A stretch of 64,000 nucleotides of DNA from assembly GCA_949130495.1 (NCBI GenBank), contig OX422214.1, positions 256,250,187 through 256,314,186 of the forward strand, given 5' to 3'. Below, piece by piece: positions 13,064-26,000 of the stretch. The notes beneath the pieces are model-generated. The model saw only the letters and a program-made list of their open reading frames with translations. It was not told the origin of the DNA and ran no database searches. The number at the start of each line of letters is the position of its first letter. Position 1 is the first letter of the stretch. The position numbers and the translations under genes were made by a program. The stretch comes from Sambucus nigra. Its lineage: Eukaryota; Streptophyta; Magnoliopsida; Dipsacales; Adoxaceae.

Positions 13064-15282
13064 CTAGAAAGTAACTGGTAAGAACAACTCTGGATAACGT
13101 TCGCGCATCTCATCCTCGCGCTCCCATGTGGACTCCTCGACATTATGATGTCGCCACTAAACACGCACTAACGGGACTATCTTTTACCGTAGTTTCCGCT
13201 CACTTTGGTCCAAAATAGCAATCGGCCCCTCCTCGTAGGAGCTATCGGGCTAGAGATCTATGTCCTCCAAAGCAATTTGAGAATGAGCCAAATCATCTCT
13301 AAGATATTTCCTTAGCGAGGAAATATGAAACACATCGTGAATCCGATGCAAATGCTCCGGTAATCCAAGCCTATACGCAACCGGTCCAATCCGCTCAATA
13401 ATAGGAAATGGTCCCACATATCTCGGTGCCAACTTTCCTTTCTTCCCGAAATGCATAATCCCCTTCATAGGAGATACTCTAAGAAAAACCTGGTCCCCCA
13501 CTTGAAACTCTCTGAAGAACCTCTTCGCATCAGCATAGCTCTTCTTCCTGTCTTGAGCTACCCGAATGCGACTCCGTATCAATTCTATCCTCGCCGAAGT
13601 ATCCTGAATCACTTCCGGCCCAAGTAGTTTGTTGTCCCCCACCTCCAACCAACAAGCTGGGGAACGACAAGGTCTACCGTACAACGCCTCAAATGGAGCC
13701 ATGCTAATGGTGAACTGGTAGGAGTTGTTGTAAGCAAACTCCACCAGTGGAAGATACTGCTCCCATCCACCCCCGAAATCAATGATGCACATACGTAGCA
13801 TGTCCTCCAACATCTGGTTCGTACGCTCGGTCTGCCCATCGGTCTGCGGGTGATACGCCGTACTCAACCGCAATTTCGTGCCCATGGCCTCCTGAAAATT
13901 CTCCCAAAACCGTGAGACAAATATCTTGTCTCGGTCAGACACGATATTTAAGGGCACACCGTGAAGTCTCACTATCTCTGAAATAAAGAGCTGGGCATAC
14001 TGTCCCGTAGTGTAGTCTGTCCTTACGGGTAGAAAATGAGCGACTTTGGTCAACCTGTCCACAATTACCCAAATGGAGTCGTGACCTCTCTGTGACGTAG
14101 GCAACCCCGTGATAAAGTCCATGGATATGCTCTCCCATATCCACATCGGGACCTCCAACGGCTGTAGCAGTCCTGCCGGTCTCTAATGATCCACTTTTAC
14201 TAACTGACAAGTGGCGCATTTAGAAACAAACTCGGCAATATCTCTCTTCATTCCGCTCCACCAATACTGTCGTCTCATGTTTTGGTACATTTTGTCCCCA
14301 CCGGGATGTACTGCGAACCGTGAGCCGTGCGACTCTGTCATCACCGCGTGCCGTAATTCCTCCCCTTCCGGAACTACCAATCTCCCTTTGAAGCATAATC
14401 CCCCGTCTGAGCTAACGGTATAGGACTCGGCTCCCTCTGCTAGTAATCGAACTATCATCTCTTGACAGAACGAGTCATCTTCTTGTGCCTTTACCACTCT
14501 CGTGACAATCTCCGGTGTAACAGTCATTATAGACATGAACGATCGGGCCACTACATCCTGGTGTCCCAATTCCTTCCATTTGGCCTTCCACACCCCTGCC
14601 ACTTCATCTACTGGCCTACGGCTCAACGCGTCTGCTACCACGTTAGCCTTCCCCGGGTGATACTGGATATCAAACTGATAGTCCTTCACAAACTCAAGCC
14701 ATCTTCGCTGTCGCATATTCAACTCCTTTTGCGTGAATAGGTACTGTAGGGACTTGTGGTCCGTGAACAATCAAAACTTTTCCCCCAAAAGGTAATGTCT
14801 CCAAATACGAAGGGCAAATACAACTGCCGCCAACTCCAAGTTATGAGTGGGGTAATTCTTCTCGTGCGGCTTTAGCTTACGGGATGCATAAGCAATGGCC
14901 TGACTCTCCTGCTGCAATACACCTCCAAGTCCTTGCAAGGATGCATCGGTGTAAACTAAATACTCAACTCCTGGTCTCGATAATGCTAACACAGGTGCTG
15001 AGGTCAACTTATCCTTCAACTCATCGAATGCCAACTGACAGGCATCACTCCAGATGAATGGCACACCCTTACGAGTCAGATGTGTCAAAGGACCTGCTAT
15101 CTTCGAAAATCCCCGAATGAGCCTCCTGTAGTATCCTGCTAGGCCCAAGAAACTACGGATCTCCATCGGTGTCGTGGGCTATCCCCATTCTCTCACCGCG
15201 GATACTTTCCCCGGATCAACAGATATTCCCCGGTCGGAAATAATATGTCCCAAAAACTGGACCTCCTTCAGCCAAAACCCGC
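13064..15282 (-). pseudogene. Tekay pol, 3' part: end of RT, RNase H, integrase, chromodomain
   Basis: This continues the frame of 27682-30102 after removal of the nested element; the codons for Cys-Gly-Phe-Trp-Leu run across the junction. RNase H is seen as [24 protein letters not shown] and [11 protein letters not shown]. The integrase has a zinc region (HPGGDKM... CATCQLVK) and a catalytic core with D in MDFITG (14119), D in VSDRD and E in GQTERTNQ, spaced as DD35E. The C-terminal chromodomain (about 13235-13070) reads PIAILDQSERKLR, VEESTWEREDEMRERYPELF. In-frame stops are at 15179-15181, 14771-14773, 14183-14185, 13250-13252, 13184-13186 and 13157-13159. The probable natural stop is TAG at 13064-13066. 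I saw no frameshift. Confidence 0.9.
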
Positions 15283-15412
15283 TGTTGATACCAAAATTAA
15301 TATGCTGATGTGGACGAATAATACGAAGACACGTGTCAATCTACGTGGCACAATAGCAGCGAGGAAGTTCATTTCCCGACCATCCATGATTCTTTTCGAG
15401 CAACGAGGATAC

Positions 15413-15484
15413 ACCGAGGAACTCTAGCGCACCGAGGAACTCTAGCGCTCCGAGGTACTCTAGTGCTCCGAGGAACTCCTGATC
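15413..15484 (+). repeat. 18-bp tandem repeat, four copies, in the Tat LTR
   Basis: Unit ACCGAGGAACTCTAGCGC. Copies start at 15413, 15431, 15449 and 15467; the third and fourth are diverged. The same array is in the other LTR at 27233-27304. It lies about 180-250 bp upstream of the TATA box, a position where U3 enhancers are common; the function is inferred. Confidence 0.85.
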
Positions 15485-15662
15485 AACGAGCAACTATGGC
15501 GGTCCGATCTGCACCTCGATCGTATCATTAATTGCCAGATAATCAACAGCTCAAATATTCATTGAATGCTTATATTCTTGACGCGCACGCTGCATTAAAT
15601 GTATTACCCTTTCACATGTATATCATTTAATGTATCGAACCTTTCATGTACAGCCTCAAGGC

Positions 15663-15670
15663 TATAAATA
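15663..15670 (+). promoter_or_regulatory. TATA box of the Tat LTR promoter
   Basis: TATAAATA in an otherwise mixed sequence, about 190 bp before the LTR end. It would place the RNA start near 15695. The copy in the 3' LTR is at 27483-27490. Confidence 0.6.
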
Positions 15671-15864
15671 CCTTGTATCAACCCCATTCAAAGGGACCGG
15701 AATTTCTTGAGATAACTTGTAATCAAGAATTCTGAAAACATTCAGCAATAACATAACAGTGAACGTAGGCTTTATTCCTAGCCGAACCACTTTAAAAATC
15801 TTTGTCTTATTTATTTATCTGTGATTGAATAATTAGAGCAATCTAGTTTTTTACATCAACAGAT

Positions 15865-15882
15865 TGGCGCCGTCTGTGGGAA
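15865..15882 (+). other. Primer-binding site of the Tat element
   Basis: TGGCGCCGTCTGTGGGAA lies three bases after the LTR. The TGGCGCCG core is the usual PBS type of plant Tat and Athila elements and matches the 3' end of tRNAs ending CGGCGCCA. Confidence 0.8.
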
Positions 15883-15921
15883 ACGACTGTTACTATCGTT
15901 TTTCGCAAAAATCATTTATCA

Positions 15922-18900
15922 ATGGCAGATAATCCAGAATCCAGTAATCGAAATGCTGGAAATACTGGAAATCTTCCAAATCCATCTGCAACTCCAGATC
16001 TGGCTGGAATTATGACAAATCTGGCTCAAGGACAAACCGCCATGCAAGAATCTGTGAGGCAACTCATTCAAACTCTTCAAGGCGGTGCACCTACCTATTC
16101 AGGACAAAGGAGTGATCGTGGGCAATCACGATCCAGACGTACTGGGTCATATCGTAATGGGGAGTCTACCGATTCTACGTATCAACCTGGGCGAACCTCA
16201 TCGATACGGGCTACGGATACAGATCAACGTATCACTCTCTCTCCGGAGAGAACTAGCGCTTTAGAAGGATTAAGCAGGGTGTCTCCTTTCAGTCGATTAG
16301 GACCAAGGAGGAATATGAGCCCACCTAGAGCTCCATCGAGAAGTTTTCGGCCACCATCAGGTTTGAGAGAAGGATCAGCACAATCACGACCAGCTACTCG
16401 TCGAGATAAATCTCAGGAAGCTACGTCAGAGCAATCAATTGCTCGGACTCAGCGGCCTGAGGAAGGAAATGAAGCATGGAAAGGTTCCATTCAGCGGTTG
16501 GAGGATAGACTGGGAGAAATGGCTAAGGCAAAAAACCCCTTACAGAGAACTTTTGTTCAAGGGACACCTTTTGTACAAGCCATTGTGGATTTTCCTACAC
16601 CATCGAAATTCAAAGCACCTGTAGTGACCCCCAAGTATGATGGAAAGACAGATCCTGTTCTTCATATAGAACAATACCAAGCTGCTGCCGACATCTATTC
16701 CGTCCCCGACGAGATGAGGTGTAGAGCATTCTCGGGAACTCTTACCGGAACTGCACAGATATGGTATAATAATCTTCCTCGGGGTAAGATTTCAACTTTT
16801 ATTCAATTAGCCGAGTTGTTCATTGGCAATTTTTGTTTTGGGGCAAAGCCGGTAAAGCGAGTAGCACACTTGCTAAGTGTTAGACAAAAATCAGGTGAAA
16901 GTACTAGAGATTACATAACTCGTTTTAATAATGAGAAGTTGGAAGTCATAGATTACGAAGAAAAGACAGCGATCACTGCTTTGATGAGTGGTTTGTTGCC
17001 TAACAAGTTATACTACACTTTGGCCAAAGACCCACCTAAAACTATGTCAGAGTTGATGGCAAAAGCGGCCAAAATCATGAATGCCGAGGAGGCTATGGCT
17101 GCAAAGAAGAATATGGATAAAGAAACCAAGGTGGAGGTCGACAAGTCTAAGAAGAAAGACCAGAAAGGTAATGGTGGTGACAAGCATTCCAGAAATAATA
17201 GGACGACGTGGGAAGTCCTAAAGAAGTACGATAATTATACTCCATTGAAAATGGGTATTAATCATGTTTTGGAAGAAATCAAGAATAGCGAGGAAATCAA
17301 GTGGCCAGAGAAATTGAGGACAAATCCCGATCTGAGGAATAAGGCCAAATATTGCGAGTTTCCCAAAGATCATGGCCATATGACCAAAAATTGTATAGCC
17401 CTTCAGAACGAGATTGAAATGCTCATCCGAAGAGGAAAATTGTCAAAATATGTAGACCGCAGGGGTGAGAGGAAGAATGATGATAGAACTAGAGAAAGAT
17501 CTAGATCTCCTCGTCGTGCTGAGGAGAAAAAGAAGAGGGACCATGAAGATGATCCAGATGATGACCCCAATCTTCCCAAGAAGCCAAGGCAGCCTGAACG
17601 AGAGGTATTTTCCATACGTTTTGGGACATTTGATTGTAATATTATTACAGGAGGAGATGCAGGAGGAGGAGACCTTACTGCAGAAAGAAAAGCTTACCTC
17701 GGAGAGGATCAAGCTTGTTCGTATATTCAGCGAATAAATCTGGCCGAGGATGATCGTCCGAGGAAGGTAAACAAAGAGAAGTTAGTGATTGGTTTTTCAA
17801 AAAATGACCTCGCAGGTGTTCTATACCCTCACGATGATCCTTTGGTGATCAAAATGAGGATGAAGGACGTGGTCATTTCAAGGGTGTTAGTAGACAACGG
17901 TAGTTCGGCAGACATCATGTATTACTCATGCTTTGATAGCTTGAATTTGAAATTATCTCAATTGGAACCTTATCATAGACCCCTTCTGGGTTTTGCTGGC
18001 GAGAAAGTTTTTCCACTTGGGACGATCAAGTTGGATATACTCATTAGAACTTGGCCTGCTTGTCGGACAGAAAGAATACGCTTCTTTGTGATGGATAAGA
18101 ATGTGCAGTCAGCCTACAACATCATCATGCGAAGAGTTGGATTGAAGAAGTTCGAGGCAGTTCCATCTACAGTACATCAGTGTTTGAAATTCCCAACGAA
18201 TTTTGGAGTCGGAATTATGAAAGGTGATCAAAAAGTAGCTCGGGAATGCTATTATTCGTCTGCCGAGCAAGAGGAACTTGAAGAGTCAAGGAAAAAGACT
18301 ACTACTTACCAAGTGGAGGAAGGTACAGAAATTGACACTCTTGACCCTAGGGATGAATCTCAACTCGTAAAAGGGCAGGTGGTGGAATCTACAGAAAATG
18401 TTATTCTGGACGACGAGTATCCTGAACGAGTAACCCAGATAGGATCGTCGTTGGATGTTTCAATAAAACAGGAGTTGATAACTTTCTTGAGAAATAGGAA
18501 GAATACTTTTGCTTGGAGTCATGAAGACATGCCAGGAATAGATCCAAACTTCTTATGTCATGAACTCAATGCGAATAAGGAGATCAAGCCTGTGAAGCAG
18601 AGAAGAAGAATGTTTAGTCCCGAGAAGAACCAGGCCATACAAGAGGAGGTCGAGAAACTCCAGAAAGCCCAATTCATTGAAGATGTGAAATATCCAGATT
18701 GGTTGGCAAATGTGGTGATGGTAAAGAAGAAGAACAACAAATGGAGAATGTGTGTTGATTTCACTGATCTTAACAAGGCATGCCCAAAAGATCATTTTCC
18801 ATTGCCCAGAATTGATCAACTAGTGGATGCTACCTCGGGACATGAGCTACTCAGCTTTATGGATGCATATTCTGGCTACAATCAGATCAAAATAAAGCCT

Positions 18901-21816
18901 GAAGACAGGGAAAGTACTTCTTTTATTACCCCAAGGGGAACTTATTGTTATAATGTTATGCCTTTTGGTTTAAAAAATGCAGGTGCAACATATCAGCGGC
19001 TGATGAACAAGGTTTTTGTCGAACAAATCAGTTGCAATATGGAAGTCTATGTCGACGACATGCTCACCAAAAGCAAGAGAGCTACTGATCATCTAGTTGA
19101 CTTAGGCCAGACCTTTGATCAACTGGATAAATACCAAATGAAGCTCAACCCGACGAAGTGTACCTTTGGAGTACGAGAAGGAATGTTCCTCGGATACATC
19201 GTCAATCAATGAGGTATTGAGGCAAATCCAGAAAAGATCAAAGCTCTTTTAGGGCTGCGATCCCCAACGACGAGGAAAGAAGTACAGAGTCTTACCGGAC
19301 GAGTTGCAGCGCTCAACAGATTTGTATCCCGAGCAACTGATAAATGCCTCCCATTCTTCAAAACACTGCGAAAAAGTTTTGAGTGGACTGATGAATGTGA
19401 GAAGGCCTTTCAAGATTTGAAGAAGTATTTGGGAGCCCCACCATTGCTGTCTAGGCCAATAACAGGAGAAAAGTTGTACTTGTATCTGGCAGTATCAAAA
19501 AATGCAGTCAGCTCCGCATTGATCAGGTTGGAGAATGGAGTTCAGAAACCTATCTACTACACAAGTAAAGCTTTCCGAGGTGCAGAAATTAGGTACCCAA
19601 AGCTAGAAAAATTGGCACTGGCACTAATCGAAGCAAGTAGAAGAATGAGGCCATATTTCCAGGCCCATACCATCATTGTGTACACCGACATGCCGCTAAG
19701 ACAAGCCCTCCATAAGCCGGAAAAATCAGGAAGACTGATGTATTGGGAGATAGAACTTGGTGAATATGATATTGTGTATGAACCCAGATCATCCTTAAAA
19801 GGGCAAGCTGTAGCAAATTTTATAGCAGAGTTCACATACCCTGATACCCCCGAGGAACAAAAGGTACTTGCTGACCTACCTGTGGACGATACAGGATCAA
19901 CAGACACAGGTCCAGACCAACTAAGGTTGGTAAAATGACCTGTGGATGTAGAAAAATCATCACATTCAAACCCAGACCAACTTCGGTTGGTAAAAGGGCG
20001 CGAACAGATGACCGACGAGGAACAAAGGATACCCGGGGAGGATGAAAGAAAACAGATGATATTTTACCGGGGAACTCTAACAGATAAGAAATTTGAAGAC
20101 GAGTTACCTACATGGAGATTATATGTAGATGGATCATCTTGCACAGTTGGTTGTGGAGCAGGGATTGTTTTAAACACCCCTGATGATGTTGACATGGAGT
20201 ATGCCTTGCGATTCCAATTCAAGGCTTCCAATAATGAGGCTGAGTATGAGGCCATGATAGCAGGTTTTCATTTGGCGAAAATTATGGGAGCAAGGCAAGT
20301 AATTGTTTTCAGTGATTCTCAATTAATTGTGAATCAGATGATGGGAATATATGCAGTTAAGGGAGAATTAATGGTGAAATACCATGCAAAGGCGATGGAG
20401 TTACTGACAGAATTTGATGCTATTCAATTAGTGAGAATACCGAGGATGGAGAATGCTAGAGCAGACGCATTGGCCCGATTAGCGTCAGCTACGCGCACCA
20501 AGCTGCGAAGAACGATACCAATTGAAGTATTAGAAAGTCAGAGCATAGAAGAAGACCTGATGATGAATGTAATAACGCTTGATTTAGGACCATATTGGAT
20601 GGATCCTATAAGGGCATACATTGAAGAAGGATAATTACCGAAGGACAAGCTAACTGCAAAGAAATTGAAGTATAAAGTTGCTCGGTATGTGTTAGCTAAT
20701 GGTGTTTTGTATAGACGAGGAATGATGGCAGGTTTACAGAGATGTGTGCATCCATCAGAAGTCAAGGAATTGGTTGAAGAAATCCATGAAGGATCTTGTG
20801 GAGCTCATGTAGCAGGTCGAACACTTTTGCAAAGGGTAATGACACGGGGATATTACTGGCCGACGATGAGCGCTGATTGTATAGCCTATGCCAAGAAGTG
20901 TGACAAGTGCCAACGTTTTTCCTCCATCCGAAGAACTCCACAAGCATTGTTGACACCCATAACTTCACCTTGGCCATTTGCCATGTGGGGGATTGATTTG
21001 GTTGGACCATTGCCGACGACCCGAGGAAGATTCAAGTACCTCGTCATGGCAGTGGATTATTTTACTAAGTGGGTGGAAGCTGAACCACTGATTGATATGA
21101 CGTACGAGAAGGTTTATCAGTTCATTTGGAAGAACATCATTTATCGATATGGTCTCCCCCATGCTTTCATCACAGATCATGGAACACAATTCGATAATGA
21201 AGAATTTGCTGCCTATTGTCATTAGTCGAACATTTTGAAGTATCATTCAGCACCAGGCCATCCCCAAAGCAATGGACAGACTGAAGTGACGAATAGAACA
21301 TTACTAAATGGTTTGAAGAAGAGGTTAAGTGAGGCTAAAGATAATTGGATTAATGAGCTACAGTCAGTTTTGTGGGCTTACCGAACAACTCCCCGAGCAG
21401 CAACTGGAGAATCACCATACATGTTAGCATTTGGAAGTGAGGCTGTAATACCTGCCGAGTTGGGTCTCCCAACTCATAGAGTGCTGAATTTCAATTCCCC
21501 AGTCAGCGATTTGATGAGAAGACTGGATTTGGATATGCTCGAGGAAGTTAGAGAAGAGGCAGCCATCAGAAATGCTGCTTATCAACAACGAACAACTCTG
21601 TTCTACAACAAAAGGGTGAAGAAATGCGATCTAAAGGAAGGAGATTATGTGCTGAAGCGGGTCATTCAGAAGCACAATAAACTCGAAGCAAACTGGCATG
21701 GACCTTACCGAGTTACAGAGGTTGTTCGTCCAGGAACTTACAGAATAGCAACTCTAGAGGGAGAAGAATTTAAAAATGCATGGAATGCTGAACACCTGCG
21801 CAAGTATTATCAGTAA
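15922..21816 (+). pseudogene. Tat gag-pol polyprotein with four in-frame stops
   Basis: One frame of 1965 codons from ATG 15922, 60 bp after the LTR, to TAA 21814. Gag: a capsid-like domain (about residues 220-400) and a knuckle (C478, KDHGHMTKNC). Protease: VDNGSS, Asp658. RT: FPLPRIDQL, FMDAYSGYNQI and YVDD (19048-19059) look intact. The first RNase H (about 19470-19850) has LAVS where TDAS is normal, so its first Asp is missing, as is usual for Tat. The second RNase H (LYVDGSS, NEAEYEA, FSDSQL, ADALARLA; 20110-20490) keeps its acidic residues. Integrase has HEGSCGAH, CDKC and a DD35E triad. Stops are TGA 19210, TGA 19936, TAA 20632 and TAG 21223. I saw no frameshift, and every stop is one C-to-T step from an Arg or Gln codon. 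Confidence 0.95.
19913..20001 (+). repeat. Two-copy repeat in the linker between the RNase H domains
   Basis: CCAGACCAACT..GGTTGGTAAAA occurs at 19913 and again 60 bp later at 19973, encoding DQLRLVK twice. The DNA unit contains the inverted repeat ACCAAC/GTTGGT. A third, diverged copy follows the gene near 21952, and the core recurs in the 3' array. Confidence 0.75.
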
Positions 21817-21997
21817 TGTAAAATGTAAAGCATTTCCTTCATTATGAATAAAACGAGGATGTTTCACCATTTTCTTTCTGTTGAAAGTTTTTCGGGGAAT
21901 ACTAGTGTTGTACACTACGCTGCTTGATAATAAGAAGAAGACTATAGTTCAGACCCACGATCAATTCCGGTTGATAAAAGGGCGAGAACAATTTAAA

Positions 21998-22650
21998 TAC
22001 TCCTTTGGTTAGGAGGCGACACTAGTGTGACCAACTACGGTTGGTAAGATATCTAGTGGACAGCTCGTATGAGCCAAAAAAATACTCCTTTGGTTAGGAG
22101 GCGACACTAGTGTGACCAACTACGGTTGGTAAGATATCTAGTGGACAGCTCGAAAGAGCCAAAAAGCTCGTATGAGCCAAAAAACTACTCCTTTGGTTAG
22201 GAGGCGACACTAGTGTGACCAACTACGGTTGGTAAGATATCTAGTGGACAGCTCGAAAGAGCCAAAAAGCTCGTATGAGCCAAAAAATACTCCTTTGGTT
22301 AGGAGGCGACACTAGTGTGACCAACTACGGTTGGTAAGATATCTAGTGGATAGCTCGTATGAGCCAAAAAATACTCCTTTGGTTAGGAGGCGACACTAGT
22401 GTGACCAACTACGGTTGGTAAGATATCTAATGGACAGCTCGAAAGAGCCAAAAAGCTCGTATGAGCCAAAAAACTACTCCTTTGGTTAGGAGGAGACACT
22501 AGTGTGACCAACTACGGTTGGTAAGATATCTAGTGGACAGCTCAACGAGCCAAAAAGTTCGAAAGAACCACTACTACTCCTTTGGTTAGGAGGTGTACAC
22601 CAGCATGATCAATTACGGTGTTGGTAAGATACAAATATACTCTCAAATTA
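21998..22650 (+). repeat. Hairpin-bearing tandem repeat array in the Tat 3' region
   Basis: Seven copies start with TACTCCTTTGGTTAGGAG at 21998, 22083, 22186, 22288, 22372, 22475 and 22575. Spacings are 85, 103, 102, 84, 103 and 100 bp. Each copy has the inverted repeat ACCAACTACGGTTGGT and one or two small hairpins of the type GCTCGTATGAGC. The long copies carry one extra 18-bp hairpin unit. The array has no open frame. Tandem repeats between pol and the 3' LTR are known in Tat elements. Confidence 0.92.
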
Positions 22651-23094
22651 CAACTTATGTTGGTCGGGAGGTAAGATTATTACAAAAAGTTCTTTGAACA
22701 CACAAAATATTCCAAAATATACCAAGTATAGCTTTTATGAAAATATTTGAAATTGAACCAAGTATGGCTGGTCGGGGATAAAGACCCATCAACTCTAGTT
22801 GGTCGACAAACATTATTCATCCATCATGGTTGGTTGGAAACAGTTGGAACAATTTATACTCATTACTTTATTATTAAGTGATTGAACAACCTTGATACTT
22901 GTAACTTTTTATTAAGTTGCTCAATGAACAATATTATTATTATCTTTTTAACATATACATATGCATAAGTGTAAAGTGTTTGATAAACACGAGATAATAC
23001 CAATACAGATTTACAAACAAAAATGAAGTCTTTCATTAAAAATTCAAAATAAGTTACATATTACATGAATGTGCTAACTATTACATTAAGATTC
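22651..23094. other. Non-coding spacer with decayed repeat cores
   Basis: AT-rich. Diverged versions of the ACCAAC/GTTGGT core continue to about 22850 (for example TCAACTCTAGTTGGTCG). The segment ends at the stop codon of the antisense gene. Confidence 0.6.
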
Positions 23095-26000
23095 CTATTC
23101 TATTGGTTTCTTGCCCTTTGCTTTTGAGACAGGCTCTTCGCCAGCAGGAGGATCTTCCAGGCAAAGAGGAGAATTAATAAAGTTCAAGTCCTTCAGCATT
23201 CTGACATTCATTATTGAAGGTGTATCCATTAGATGCTCTGGACGAGATACTTCGATTTGGGAGTGAAGGCTATAATCACCGAGGTATTTTGAAATTAGGC
23301 TACGAGGAATGGAACGAGTTGGGATCCAAGCCATATCCAATTTGAAAGGTGGCACAGGCAAGTCTAGTAATCCTGGAGCATGATAATCCCATAAAAAATG
23401 CCCTCGCTCTAATTTTAACACGCCCAGTGCGTTCAACCACCCTTGCTTATAACCTTCATTGTTGGCATGTTCAATGCGAGCATCCAAGTGAACAAGAGCT
23501 TCATTATATCCTGCCATCCAGAATTCCCTGGGTTGCTTATGAAATTGAAAGGTTAATCTATCCAACTGTTCGAGAAGGTTTTTGGCAAAAAGATCCTTAG
23601 TATGTAGAGCAGACTTCGTTGCAGTAAGTTGATCCTCCAAGGATAGATTTTTCTTGGACATTTCTGATAGAGCTCGATCTTTGACGTTTAATTGGAATGC
23701 TTGAGTTTCCAAAGTAGATTGGGTACGAGCCTCTTCAACATTGCGACTAAGAACTCTTGATCGGCTCCGAGAAGCGACTGGAGAACTTTGCTCCTCGGAA
23801 ACATTTTGAGCAGCTCTTCCTCGCCCCCGAGAACCTCTTCCTCGTCCACGAGCAGTCCCAGAAACAGCAGATCCTCTTAAATCATCCAGTTCTTGCCTTA
23901 ATTTGGCATTTTCGACCTCTAAGAAAGAGAAACCTTCATCAGTAACGGGCACTAGAGCAGCGGAAGATGACGCTGCAGATTCATATTGAGCCAATTTTTT
24001 CTGTAAATTATTATTTTCTTGTTCCAGGATCTCGGTAATCTGTCTGCAAGCTTCAACTTCACCTTTTAGGGTCCTTTCCCTAATATCATATCCAGCAATG
24101 ATCTTCTTATGGCCTGTTTCAGAAGAAAGTTGTTGGTATCTATTTTCATAATCTTTGTGCAACAAAGCCATTGATTCATTGTGCTGACCTTGGAGATCCT
24201 CTATGGAACCATGAAGTTCCTCGATCAATTCGTAGTATGCCACATTATTGGCCACAGATCTATCAAGTAAATCCTTCAGGTACCGGTAAGCCTCAACTGC
24301 TTGTTCTGAGGCATCGTGACCAAGAATGTCAACAATCTCTGATACACTTAGGTCTGTATGACCAGCTTTATAATATCCATTGCATTGTCGCATCAACTCA
24401 GTATCAGGAGCAGATATCAATTCCATTCTGGCCAAAAACTAATAACGAAGAGAAAGCAGTAGTTAAATAAAAGCAGACAGAGGATCAACAATGAAGAGAA
24501 GCAAAGATGTGTTTTATTAGATCATCAAAAGATTACATTGTTCGATTACAAGTAATGAAAGAAAGAAATAATACCGAACAACTTCACACCTTTTCCTTAT
24601 CCCCCAAGACTTTCTCGGGAGGCTGGGACGAGGAGCTCGGTTGTTCGGTGGTAACAACAGCTTGATCGGCAGGAATCTTCTCGGGAGGAGGAGGCATGGA
24701 AGAAACGTCCTCGGTGGCAGAGGGTTGAGAGGCAGAGACCTGATCACCTATGGCCATAGAAGATTCATCAGAGACAGGCTCATCTTCTTCTTCTTCCATA
24801 ATTGGTGGAGGAGGACCAGGGAGGTGCATCTGGAATAGATCAGAATCATCCTTGATCTTCAGTTCCTGCAGAGCAGCTACCCAACCATCGTGGAAGTATT
24901 TCAACTTCCCATATTGGACTTGGGATGTCATTGCAGCAATCCCCTTATCCCATCCTTTCTCCCAACCAGCACTGAAATTTTTCTTGACTGCAACCTTTCT
25001 TCTCAACTTCTCCGAGGAGAGCTTCACATCCAATTCTTCTTTTTTGACCTTGATATCTCGCAGGGTAGATAACTCTTCCTCTGCCTTTTTCATCTGGCCA
25101 TCATATTCCTGATGTTTAACCTCTAAACCTTTTACTTTATCCTCCAAATTCTTGGAGGTTTCAGCCATTTTCACCCTCTCAGCTTCAGCCACAGCCAACT
25201 TTTTCTCCCAAACAGCTTTTTCCTCAACATACTGTTGACGAGATTCCTTTAAAGACTGGGTCAAACCCAACAGAGCATCCTCTACACCTGACGAGGAGCT
25301 TGAAGCTTTAATAGCCTCATCCTTCTTCACAATATTATTGAAACAGTTCACCAGCTGAAAGATGAGAGAAATAGTAAAGTCAATACAAAATGCAAGCATT
25401 CAGAGAAAGAAAGAAAAACTAGAAGTATGAGAAATTTACTGAAGCAAGGTGACGAGTAGCTAAGGATGTCAGCATATCCCTAGGAATTTTTTCATCAATA
25501 CCATGGACCTAGGGTACGACCGAGCTCATTGTAGAACTTGGAAGAATGATGTTTGGAACATCAATACCACCAGCAGGTAAAGAGGAGGCAGTTTCAGCCG
25601 GAGTAACTGAGGATGATTTCCTCAATCTCCTCAACGGGAGTTCAGAACCTTCAACCAAAGAAGTCTTGGTCGGAGAGATTGTAATTACATCTACAGGAGC
25701 ATTTTTCTTGCTCGGAACCACTGGGGGCTTCTCGGTAGCTTTAGAAGACCCAGCATCCACCTTTTTAGTCCCCTCTGGGACATCAGCTTTGCTTTTCTTG
25801 GCTCCAGCAACAGAAGTAACATCATCAAAAACAGCAGGAGGAGCTCTTTTCTTGCCCATCCTTTGACTTAAAGGAAGATGAGAATCTGAAGATGAACCTT
25901 CTGGAGTTGAAGCTGGTTCAACAGGGCGAGCAGTATAAGAGGTTGTGTAACTCTTATACTGTAGCAGATATGAGGCAGACCTGATGTGTTCGTCTGCAAT

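Larger units (their letters stand above)
15283..15861 (+). repeat. 5' LTR of the Tat element (579 bp)
   Basis: Begins TGTTGATACC and ends TTACATCAACA. It contains a four-copy 18-bp tandem repeat at 15413-15484 and a TATA box at 15663. It is 98.4% identical to 27103-27681. Confidence 0.97.

Noticed and set aside
21998..22650. CRISPR-like array.
   Set aside because: Units are contiguous repeats without unique spacers, inside a plant retrotransposon.
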